From Flavobacteriales bacterium (GTDB lineage Bacteria > Bacteroidota > Bacteroidia > Flavobacteriales > PHOS-HE28), in NCBI GenBank assembly GCA_008016945.1, contig SSGN01000003.1, forward strand, positions 1-64,000: 64,000 nt of DNA. Direction: 5' to 3'. Below are positions 44,301-49,992 of this stretch, one piece after another; position 1 is the stretch's first letter, and every line of letters starts with the position of its first letter. A program made the position numbers and the translations under genes. The notes under the pieces were generated by a model that searched no databases, had not been told where the DNA came from, and worked only from the letters and a program-made list of their open reading frames with translations.

Positions 44301-47300
44301 CATATTGGTCGCCAATTTCGACGACTTGATCGATACGCTGACCGCGCTGTTTGCGCCGACGCCGATCACCGGCGATCTGGACATCAACGATGATTATGGC
44401 ACCGACGGTGGCCGTATCTTGTCGATTGCAATCCCTGCCGCCGGAACCGATCCAGTCTACACCTGGAACGGATTGACCGGAGGGGCATCGCAGATCACCG
44501 TTTCGGGTGGAGGTGCTACGATCAACGGCACCACCAGCTTCACCGCAACGACAGAGGCAGGTGGCAAGTTCACCTTTGACTTTGCGACGGGCCAATGGAG
44601 CTACACGCCGCCGAAGACGGTTCCTGCCGATACCACCGAGCTGTTCAACTACACCATCGTCGATGGTGACGGCGACACGGCTTCGGCAACACTCAGCATT
44701 CTGGTCGAAAATAACGACCTGCCATCAACGGCTCCGGTGACGGCTACAGTGGACGACGATGGTCTGACAGGTGGCAATGCCGGCGGTACAGGCGATCTTG
44801 ACGCAAATCTCGGCGAAGTCCCCGCCAGTGCAAGCGAAGCCGTTTACAATGGCACGCTGAATATCACTGCAACCGACAATCCGATCGCGGCAATCAGCTT
44901 CGCCCAACTTCAGGGAACGACCAATACCATAGGTCAAGAAACGGTATCATATAGCTGGAACGCGGTCACAAACCTGCTGACAGCCACCATCACCGTTTCG
45001 CCCGATGCCAACCGCGTTGGAGATACTTTGTTCACGGTCCAGCTCAACAATCCGAGCAACGGATCTTACACGGTAACCCTCGTTGACAATGTACTGCACA
45101 GCAATGTGGCCGGCGAAAACGAAGCATCGGTCGCGCTGACCTATCGCGTTGCGGATACCGATGGCTCGACCAATACCGGCGTTCTCAACATCACTTTTGA
45201 TGATGATACGCCCGCTGCGTATACGACCGCACCGGGCACTGCGACCGGTTCGAATGTCGGCGGAACGACCGATACCGAGGCACTCAATCTTCCCGCTATC
45301 GGGGCAGATTCCCCGGGTGCCCTCACCTTTACGGTTTCGGGTGGGCAGCAGGTTCTTGCAACCAACGGTTCGGCACTGACCTATAACGGCCAGAATCTTT
45401 ATTATAACCTGAAGACGACAGACAGCTCGATCCTCGAAGCACGCACGTCGGCAACAGCAGGGGCAGGGACGCTTGTATTCTCGATCGACTTGAACCCAGC
45501 TTCAGGTCCGACCGGGCAATATATATACACACAGGCTCAACAGCTTTCGACAGCTGTACTTGTGCCAGTGACGAACCTTTCGTCGGTCGGCGGCGGTAAC
45601 GTCCCTGCCAAAGCAATTGACGTTCCAAGTTCGCCTTACGATATTGTTCTGACAACCAAAACAGGCGCAACGGTCAACACCAACTCGTCCGAAATTGGTG
45701 TCGGTTCGGGCCAATCGCTTGACGATGGCGACGTCATCCGGATTGATTTCGTTAATGTGACCGTAACGGGCTCTGGCGGCTCTGCGGTTGCAACCTTTAA
45801 CGAATATTATTCGGCAAATGCGTTCCGTCAGGATGTTACCGGCTTGTCAGGGCCGCAGCGAGCCGACTTCACCGTCAAAGCCATCGCGATCGTCAACAAT
45901 GCCAATGGCCAAGCGCTACCTGCTGATGGTGATACCGTCTTCTATGGTGACACCAATGACACCACGGTTAGTGGCACAACGCTGAACATCTACAACGCCG
46001 CAGGTGTCTTGCAGACAACAGCGCAGCTGACTGCGGCCGGCGTAACGGTAACCAACATGGGTGGCGGGGTATGGCGCGTGCTTAATCTGCCCAACAATTA
46101 TGACTATGAGATCGTCTCGGCGACCACGCCGTTCCAGGCGGTGCAGGTTGACGCGCTGACGGGCACCGACACCTTCAAACTCGGAATTCTATCCACCAGC
46201 GTACTTCAGGTACAGGGCGCTACCTTCAGCGTTCCTATCCAATATACTGACGCTGATGGCGATTTCGTGTCGAGCACGATCACGATCAATCTGACCGCCC
46301 CGGCGTCACCGGTTGTTCTGGATCTGGATGGCGATGGGGCAGAATTCCTGTCAGCGAACGCAGGTGTTACATTTGACTATCTGGGCGACGGCAGCGACGG
46401 AGCAACCGCTTGGGTCGGCGCGGACGACGGCCTACTCGCCCTTGACCGCAACGGAAATGCGCAGGTCGACAATGGTTCTGAAATCGTATTCGGCGGCAAC
46501 GGTCTAACCGACTTGGAAGGTCTCGCTGCAAACTACGACAGCAACAAGGATGGCGTACTTGACGCAAACGATGCCAACTTCGCCAAGTTTGGCGTGTGGC
46601 AGGATGCAAACAGCAATGGCGTGACCGATGCTGGCGAGTTCCAGAGCCTGACCGATGCCGGGATCGCCAGCATCAAGCTGGTATCGGACGGCAATGCCTA
46701 CAGCGCTGCTGACGGCGATGTGACCGTGCATGGCACTTCAAGCTACACCACAACCAATGGCGACAACTTCGATGTTGCCGACGCAAGCTTTGCAACCGGC
46801 GGCGACGCAAGCAAGGCGGGTGGCGTCGAGAGCAAGGTTGCAGCCAACGAAAACGACCAGCGCAGCCTGGCTTCGGCCAGTGCCGGAATGGCAGGATCGA
46901 TGGTTGCGGCAGGATTGGTTGCTGCGGTTGCGATTGAACATGATGCGATTGATGCCGTTCTGTCAAAAGTCGGCAGCTTCGATGGCAACATGCGCGCAGA
47001 TGGCTTCGCTTCGCTGCAATCGGCACCGTTCGAAGCTACGCCGGCGGGTGATTTCTTCACCGGCATGCACAACATGGATGCGCTGACGTCGAACTTTGGC
47101 GACAATGCAATCAAGTTCAATAGCTTTGACCGGATGGCTGATATCGACAGCTTCCAGAATGACAGCTTTGGTGCCGACCGCGTTGAAGCGCTCGCCTCAA
47201 ATCTGCTGGCTCCCACCGAGATCGACCATGGCATGTTCAACATGTCGAACGGCAGCTCGATGGGCATGGCGGTTGATGCGGGATCGCAGGCACTGATCGC

Positions 47301-47574
47301 ACTTCAGGATGCAGGCTTCGCGCAAGGCGCCTTGCAGGATGTCGTCGCGGACGCGCTTGCAGGCGGAGTTGGTCAAGGTGCCAATGTCGATGCCTTGCTC
47401 AATGCATTGGCAGGTCCGGCGAACGAAATGTCGCTGCTCGGTGATGGCTTGGCCCAGACCTTTGGCGACAATCCGGTGTTCGAAGCATCGAGCTTCAACA
47501 ACACTCACGACATGTTCGACCAGATTACCACGACGCAAATGGAATTGTCCGCAGCTACCGGCCACCACGGCTGA
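35365..47574 (+). CDS. giant LapA/BapA-like type I secreted adhesin, 4069 residues
   Basis: Predicted cell-surface biofilm adhesin. Residues 1-110 form a retention-type N terminus (Ala-rich helix, then beta strands VVGRDLVIRMPDGSEVVVPD). PAAG at residues 113-116 resembles the di-alanine site cut by LapG. Residues about 190-1550 are VCBS/cadherin-like repeats of roughly 238 residues with DGDGDPSTAT motifs; about 1553-2790 alternate DUF5801/T1SS-143-like units. A vWA domain (about 2808-2995) has MIDAS residues D2815, S2817, S2819. Residues about 3653-3790 hold EF-hand-like Ca sites (DLDGDGAEF, DSNKDGVLDAND). The C terminus lacks clear RTX nonapeptides but is the expected secretion-signal region. 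Very acidic, no Cys-rich parts. Confidence 0.93.
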   Translation: MDANTSNITPILPTEGMDGTAAASVAAAASAYAQFALQAAALVPGQDGQLVLPSGVSLDNIRVVGRDLVIRMPDGSEVVVPDGAVFVPQFVVDGVAVPPVNLAALLIGQEPQPAAGPPQSSGGNFSQTPGDIGDPFGLGDLLPPTELAFPEPEQRELVPGLIDRDPDVNIQDGGPAGKDVTDNVSEVGLPGTRPNGNTESPGSSTGNGSDSTTGTIIVTSPDGIASITINGVVYTGAGQQITTSTGVLTLGALEGGQIPYTYRLSDNTSGDSTTDVFTVVLTDPDGDSSTARLTIVITDDVPTARNDTDSVAGGTYGPETGNVVSGSGTTSGAAGADTQGADGAAVSGFRAGTEGAFAAVGSTINGQYGTLTIGANGSYTYVRNTNTPGGVSDVFSYRLTDSDGDTSTATLTINIGDAPNRIVFVPEIGDGTQVREPHLPSREGEPSGSQFDGNSETTSGTITFNSPDGVGSVTVAGVTITPGSLPQQVVSDATGTLVITAYSYDPATGNGSITYTYTLNDNTLNTSGSTVTFPIVVTDLDGDTASDDLNINIIDDAPIARDDSASQEAENASVTVNVFGNDTPGADSVNLTSGVAVVAESLSGAGSLAYNGDGTFTYTPAPGEEGTVTFQYTITDGDGDPSTATVTITLLKDSEPRVDVSGENFVDEAGLPARDGEPAGSNEPADSETTSGTIAVSTGDDTLQSLVINGVNVTAGGTVTGAHGTLTVTVSAGAYSYSYTLTDNTAGEGTTDSFNVVVTDSDGDSANDNLVIGIHDDVPTAIKDADSIAAGEYGPATGNVITDAEGDGGADTPGADGVTVTAISGFGGAGAVDGTTNGQYGVLTLNADGSYSYARNPGTPGGVSDVFSYTITDGDGDPSTATLTIDIGDSRTTLDLPTEGEAGTQVQEAGLPAGSDAAADSELTAGTIAYTAPDGPATVTIDGVAVTAVGQTFTGSFGTLTITSIAAGTIGYEYELTTNTSGDATFDDFAVVVTDQDGDNTPGTLVIDIVDDVPTARADADSVKEDGPTVADGNVISGANVADANATDGVADTRGADGASVTGVVFGTVAGPVAGNVGGDVAGTYGTLVIESDGTYTYKLNNEDPRIQGLDGDDSLTETFTYTITDGDGDPSTTTIEIRIDGSDDRITINGLNVEGPDLVVDEDDLPVRGLEPAGSDTTPDSLTQTGSFTVNGLDGIASIKIEGTETFVGQSFATAYGTFTITSISAPVDGNATAITIGYSYVLTDNTAHANAGGQNFLTELFDVAVTDTDGSTDTDQVEVRIVDDVPTANPDGTYSVAEQTALTFDALANDVKGADGVNLSTGVVVATGPAKGSVVYNADGTFTYTPNAGAEGADSFTYTITDSDGDTSTTTVTLDLLKDSIPNILRISNLTVDEDGLLNANVDAAPLQASPSETDSTESATASGTAVVNFGADVPANLLASIKLVDTGALDGQLKTLDGVDVVFALESGALVGRSGGAEVIRIEVSGAVLGPNPGDVTYSYSTTLSQPVKHVASGSEDSVALNGVTFEVTDSETDTATGSFNVTVVDDVPSLDVTKGEDAGVSLVTQDAETDGVPTAEDVATSAANFGGVFGLTSTAGADGAVAPSLAYTLNTAGGASGLTSHGVAINLFKIGNVIVGSTSATAPASATAASVVFSVAVSGTGVVTLTQYSQIDHALPGEANGPYDDQFATLLDSAITLTASSTITDGDGDTASDSETVNIGANISFADDGPVLTNASGNSSVTLDETTAGSPAGFGVAGISQTSAAAIVTATAAFGADGAAAANATTYALSIVGGGVTTLQTAIGNHAISLSLSPDGKTVTGSYNDGAVKTAFTATINANGTLTVTQFVPLEHLVDGAPGAAHDDALTLSGLINATITITDFDGDTDSETLGIGDRITFKDDGPSLNVNVGSDANVVLVTQDADTIGANSDTSSSSGNFGGVFGLTSNGGADGAAAPSLAFALNVANGVSGLTSNGAAINLYKIGNVVVGSTSGTAPASATDASVAFAVSVDGAGVVTLTQYQQIDHPAASDPSGTAAPFDDHVAVLANGKITLTASSTITDNDGDTASDSETIDLGGNIAFADHGPDITLTLAGTQIRIDETDGVVAAGGEVDPAGGNLGTVTMTAASLFTLTNTVTSADAPTSYAYSLVLPSEGANSGLLLSTTNAAILLYTAAPGVIEGRVGGVGGAVAFTVSVNPTSGAVTVTQNLAVEHPTGGASYDEDSSPLAAGALSLRVTATDFDGDTDTANVDLGSIIRFEDDGPTINVTKGDDAGVVLATQDAETIGGASDSAASAANFAGVFGLTSTSGADGAATPTLSYALTLAVAAGTNSGLTIGGTAIKLYNVGGVIVGSTALSAPASATDASVVFSLGVNGSGVVTLTQYQQIDHPIGTDPTATEAPFADHSVLLANGLVNLTASSTITDNDGDTASDSETIDLGGNVRFDDHGPTVSTTGVVPTLTVDETTLLTDASASFAANFSVNYGADGAGSTVYTLGAVSGASGLVDTATGEAVHLRVVGGVVEGYSVTTNQLVFTVTVNGSGSVTLNQLRAVAHTPNTTADQSTGLTAANLVTLTATATDFDGDTAKQTINIGDKLIFKDDGPAIDIAASGTTLILDESLGTTGSVQNEGGRVNNDETLAGAAVGAIGYATGSIVSLVTANAGADGEASRVYALTVNNTTSGLLDAVTNSGIVLVSVNSTTVEGRVGSAAGAVSFRITIDPANGTATINQFRAVEHNDSTNHDENGGSEALMNSGVLSLGVTLTDRDNDAANDTVDISQLFKFEDDGPAATGESGTTNEILVDFNTAFVIDFSGSIDNTELNTQLVAVKAAITELFGSTGGNVSVKFVLFATSAMASATFTSAAAANAYLDTVNPATGGTRPGAIGTSTDFSDAITTLLANYAADETANNQVFFLSDGNPNQNTGSSGQALNDTIRPLWNSFVNDNDINVTAIGVGGGINNSNLQQIDVDGAGAPILVANFDDLIDTLTALFAPTPITGDLDINDDYGTDGGRILSIAIPAAGTDPVYTWNGLTGGASQITVSGGGATINGTTSFTATTEAGGKFTFDFATGQWSYTPPKTVPADTTELFNYTIVDGDGDTASATLSILVENNDLPSTAPVTATVDDDGLTGGNAGGTGDLDANLGEVPASASEAVYNGTLNITATDNPIAAISFAQLQGTTNTIGQETVSYSWNAVTNLLTATITVSPDANRVGDTLFTVQLNNPSNGSYTVTLVDNVLHSNVAGENEASVALTYRVADTDGSTNTGVLNITFDDDTPAAYTTAPGTATGSNVGGTTDTEALNLPAIGADSPGALTFTVSGGQQVLATNGSALTYNGQNLYYNLKTTDSSILEARTSATAGAGTLVFSIDLNPASGPTGQYIYTQAQQLSTAVLVPVTNLSSVGGGNVPAKAIDVPSSPYDIVLTTKTGATVNTNSSEIGVGSGQSLDDGDVIRIDFVNVTVTGSGGSAVATFNEYYSANAFRQDVTGLSGPQRADFTVKAIAIVNNANGQALPADGDTVFYGDTNDTTVSGTTLNIYNAAGVLQTTAQLTAAGVTVTNMGGGVWRVLNLPNNYDYEIVSATTPFQAVQVDALTGTDTFKLGILSTSVLQVQGATFSVPIQYTDADGDFVSSTITINLTAPASPVVLDLDGDGAEFLSANAGVTFDYLGDGSDGATAWVGADDGLLALDRNGNAQVDNGSEIVFGGNGLTDLEGLAANYDSNKDGVLDANDANFAKFGVWQDANSNGVTDAGEFQSLTDAGIASIKLVSDGNAYSAADGDVTVHGTSSYTTTNGDNFDVADASFATGGDASKAGGVESKVAANENDQRSLASASAGMAGSMVAAGLVAAVAIEHDAIDAVLSKVGSFDGNMRADGFASLQSAPFEATPAGDFFTGMHNMDALTSNFGDNAIKFNSFDRMADIDSFQNDSFGADRVEALASNLLAPTEIDHGMFNMSNGSSMGMAVDAGSQALIALQDAGFAQGALQDVVADALAGGVGQGANVDALLNALAGPANEMSLLGDGLAQTFGDNPVFEASSFNNTHDMFDQITTTQMELSAATGHHG
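36540..39500 (+). repeat. VCBS/Ig-like repeat array inside the adhesin gene
   Basis: The DNA encoding a TDGDGDPSTAT-like motif recurs near 36570, 37285, 37990, 38745 and 39465, a period of about 715 bases (238 residues). Stretches such as atcaccgacggtgatggcga reappear with few changes. Such arrays recombine and assemble poorly, so copy number may vary. Confidence 0.75.
40024..43740 (+). repeat. alternating DUF5801/T1SS-143 repeat array inside the adhesin gene
   Basis: A-type units (with VTQDAET and NFGGVFGLTS) begin near 40024, 41095 and 42170, a period of about 1075 bases. Different B-type units lie between them, and two B units end the array. A units are highly alike at the DNA level (e.g. 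gcgtcgtcgaccatcaccga near 40473 and 41536), pointing to recent duplication. Confidence 0.75.
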
Positions 47575-47618
47575 GCTGCGGACGCAGATTTTACCGAGAC
47601 CAGACAGGGAGCAAGACC

Positions 47619-48344
47619 ATGAAAAATAAGCTTCTAGCCGCAGGAGGTATCGCGTTAACCATGTTTTCCGGCGGGACGGCCTATGCCCAGGCCAGCCCGC
47701 GTTCGCCGCTTAACGACCTCGGGGTTTCCGAGCTGCGGTCGGAACTCACATCGCGTTACGATGCTGCTGTTACCATGACGCAGGATAGCAATGTCGTCCG
47801 ATCGACGGACAGCAAGTTCCTGTGGGCATCGGAAACCAAGGTGTGGTGCGGTATCGCCATTGGTTATACCAAATCCTCCACCAAGGACGAAGAAAGCATC
47901 AACAAGTGCGATGCATTCTATGCGCGCATGAATGCGGCTCCGCCGCCGGCGCCCGCACCCTATGTTCCACCGCCACCAGCGCCGCAACCGGCTTGCACCG
48001 CATCGCGTACGACCGAAGTGTTCTTCGACTGGAATGTTGATGTTCCGGCCGGTGAAGCCGAAACAACCTTGCAGGCGATTGCCCAGAACCGCGCGCAGTG
48101 CGGCTGGGGCCCGCTGACCATTACCGGCCATGCCGATAAATCGGGCAGCGATGCCTATAACAACGCGCTGTCGCAACGCCGTGCCAACAACATCGCCGCT
48201 GCGCTTGAGCGTCTGGGCGTTCCACGTGGGGACATGACTGTTGTCGCCAAGGGCGAAGGCCAGCCGAAAGTCGATACCGCTGATGGTGTTCGCGAACCGG
48301 CAAACCGCCGTGTTGAAGTTCTCGCGCAAGACCGCGGCAATTGA
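47619..48344 (+). CDS. OmpA-family peptidoglycan-binding outer-membrane protein
   Basis: 241 residues, signal peptide ending GGTAYAQA. A short N-terminal domain (DLGVSELRSELTSRYDAAVT) and a proline hinge (APPPAPAPYVPPPPAPQPA) lead to the OmpA_C domain with TITGHADKSGSDAYNNALSQ, RRANNIAAALERLGVP and REPANRRVEVLA, whose Asp and Arg contact diaminopimelate. It starts 45 bases after the adhesin stop and precedes the TolC gene, so it may anchor or support the secretion channel. Confidence 0.9.
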   Translation: MKNKLLAAGGIALTMFSGGTAYAQASPRSPLNDLGVSELRSELTSRYDAAVTMTQDSNVVRSTDSKFLWASETKVWCGIAIGYTKSSTKDEESINKCDAFYARMNAAPPPAPAPYVPPPPAPQPACTASRTTEVFFDWNVDVPAGEAETTLQAIAQNRAQCGWGPLTITGHADKSGSDAYNNALSQRRANNIAAALERLGVPRGDMTVVAKGEGQPKVDTADGVREPANRRVEVLAQDRGN

Positions 48345-48358
48345 TTGGGAGTGTGATC

Positions 48359-49762
48359 ATGAAAAAGAGCATAAAAGCCAAGCTGATGCTTGCGACCCCC
48401 GCCGCCTTGCTGTTCACCCTTTCGGGCACGGCATATGCGCAGAGCGTTGACCTGAAAAGCGCGGTCGAGGTGGCTGTTGAAAGCCACCCCGAAATCAACC
48501 AGGCCGCGATGAACAAGGAAGCGATCGAATTCGAACGTGAACAGGCGCAGGGACTGTTCCTGCCCCGCATCACGGTTGAGGGTTCGGTTGGTATCCGCCG
48601 CCTCGAAAACCCGACCCGCCGGGCGCTTGGGATCGAAAATGACGAACTCTATCCGATGGAGGCCGGTCTGCGTGCCGAGCAGATCATTTTCGACTCTGGC
48701 AATCGCGCCAACGAACTGAAGCGGCAGGCGTCGCGCACCGATGGTGCTGCCTATCGCGTAGACGAGCGGTCGCAGTTCATAGCATTGCAGGTGTCGCGCC
48801 AATATCTCGACTATCTGCTGCAACAGCGGATTGTCGCCGCATCGCAGGACAATGTTGCCTTCCACAACAAACTGGTTGGTGATCTTCGCGAAGGCGTGAC
48901 CAAAGGCTCGATCAGCATCGCTGACCAGCAACAGGCCGAAGAACGTCTGCAATCGGCTTTGGCGCGCTTGACCGAAGCCGAGCAGGACATGGTCAATACC
49001 GCCATCGCCTTCCGCACGCTGACTGGTCTTGATATCGATAATAGCGCGACCTTGCCGCCTTCGCTGCGCGCAAACCTGCCCGCGTCGCTTCCCGAAGCGA
49101 TCGAAAAGGTTCGTCTGCAGAGCCCGAAAGTGCGCGAAGCACAGGCCGATCTGGATGCCGCACATGCGGTTATCGGAAAAGCAAAAGCCGATCTGGGACC
49201 GACAATCTCGCTGGAGGGCAATGCCCGTATCGGCGATGATATTGACGGTTTCCGTGGAGAAACGAATGACTTGCAAGCCCGGGTGGTCGCACGCTGGCTG
49301 ATCTTTGACGGCGGCATAAACCGCGCAAAGGTCCAGGAAATGGTTCGCCGGGCAAGCGAAGTTCGCTTCCGCCTGCACCAGTTGACCCGTGAAGCTGAAG
49401 AGGATGTCCGCGTATCGTGGAACGCCTGGACCAGCCAGGGCAAACTGGCCGGCGAACTTGACCGGCAGAGCAAGGTTTCGGACGACTTGCTGCTTTCCTA
49501 TCGGGAACAGTTCAATGTCGGTCGTCGCTCGCTGCTCGACGTGCTCGACGCGCAGAACACCCGCTATAATGTGCAGGTGCGTGCCGAAACTGCGCGCTTC
49601 GCCGAGACCTTTGCAGAGTACAAGATCCTGGCTGCCGCCAATGAGCTGATGCAGGCCTTGGGTGTGGGGGCTCGCCCCGATGCCGAAGCCAATGCCCGCG
49701 AGCGGTTCAAGGTCGGCCCGACTCCGCCGGCAGAACTAGATCGCAGGCGCTATTCGAACTGA
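48359..49762 (+). CDS. TolC-family outer-membrane channel (LapE/AggA-like)
   Basis: 467 residues from ATG 48359; an upstream in-frame TTG overlaps the OmpA gene. Signal peptide ends ...GTAYAQS. Two TolC repeats with coiled coils; conserved blocks LKSAVEVAVESHPEINQAAM, REGVTKGSISIADQQQAEER and SYREQFNVGRRSLLDVLDAQ followed by NTRYNVQVRAETARFAETFA. It is the outer-membrane part of the type I exporter for the adhesin. A stem-loop and a long palindrome follow before the ABC gene. Confidence 0.93.
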   Translation: MKKSIKAKLMLATPAALLFTLSGTAYAQSVDLKSAVEVAVESHPEINQAAMNKEAIEFEREQAQGLFLPRITVEGSVGIRRLENPTRRALGIENDELYPMEAGLRAEQIIFDSGNRANELKRQASRTDGAAYRVDERSQFIALQVSRQYLDYLLQQRIVAASQDNVAFHNKLVGDLREGVTKGSISIADQQQAEERLQSALARLTEAEQDMVNTAIAFRTLTGLDIDNSATLPPSLRANLPASLPEAIEKVRLQSPKVREAQADLDAAHAVIGKAKADLGPTISLEGNARIGDDIDGFRGETNDLQARVVARWLIFDGGINRAKVQEMVRRASEVRFRLHQLTREAEEDVRVSWNAWTSQGKLAGELDRQSKVSDDLLLSYREQFNVGRRSLLDVLDAQNTRYNVQVRAETARFAETFAEYKILAAANELMQALGVGARPDAEANARERFKVGPTPPAELDRRRYSN

Positions 49763-49770
49763 CGTCATGA

Positions 49771-49806
49771 CGGATCGCCGAGGAGTTCAACCCGATCGGC
49801 GATCCG
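49771..49806 (+). terminator. stem-loop after the TolC gene
   Basis: CGGATCGCCGA (49771-49781) pairs with TCGGCGATCCG (49796-49806), an 11-bp stem with a 14-base loop, starting eight bases after the TolC stop. There is no T run, so it may be a weak terminator or a 3' processing stem that protects the adhesin-OmpA-TolC transcript. Confidence 0.5.
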
Positions 49807-49833
49807 CAAAACAAGGTAAACAAGCTTCGAGGC

Positions 49834-49870
49834 GCCACAATATTATTGATATAATTCAATAATTTGTGGC
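49834..49870. promoter_or_regulatory. AT-rich long palindrome upstream of the ABC transporter gene
   Basis: GCCACAA-t-ATTATTGA (49834-49849), TATAAT (49850-49855), TCAATAAT-TTGTGGC (49856-49870): 15 paired bases with one bulge around a perfect -10-like hexamer. It lies 120 bases before the ABC start. It could be an operator covering a promoter for the secretion genes; no matching -35 was found at the standard distance (tcgagg). Confidence 0.5.
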
Positions 49871-49977
49871 ACTAAAATCGACAATGTTGGTTAACCCGTT
49901 TTTGACTCTTCGAAAGTGCGTCTAGTGGAAGCTGCCACGACGGGACTTTGGTCCGGACTCGCCGATGCAAAATGTAC

Positions 49978-49992
49978 AGGAGTTGGCATTTG
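49978..49992 (+). promoter_or_regulatory. ribosome site selecting a TTG start for the ABC gene
   Basis: AGGAG at 49978-49982 lies seven bases before TTG 49990. The upstream ATG at 49972 has no ribosome site in front, so the TTG is the better start even though the codon is rarer. Confidence 0.55.

Noticed and set aside
35365..47574. RTX toxin
   Set aside because: No run of GGxGxDxUx nonapeptides was seen; the chain is made of VCBS/DUF5801 repeats with vWA and EF-hand-like parts, which fits an adhesin.
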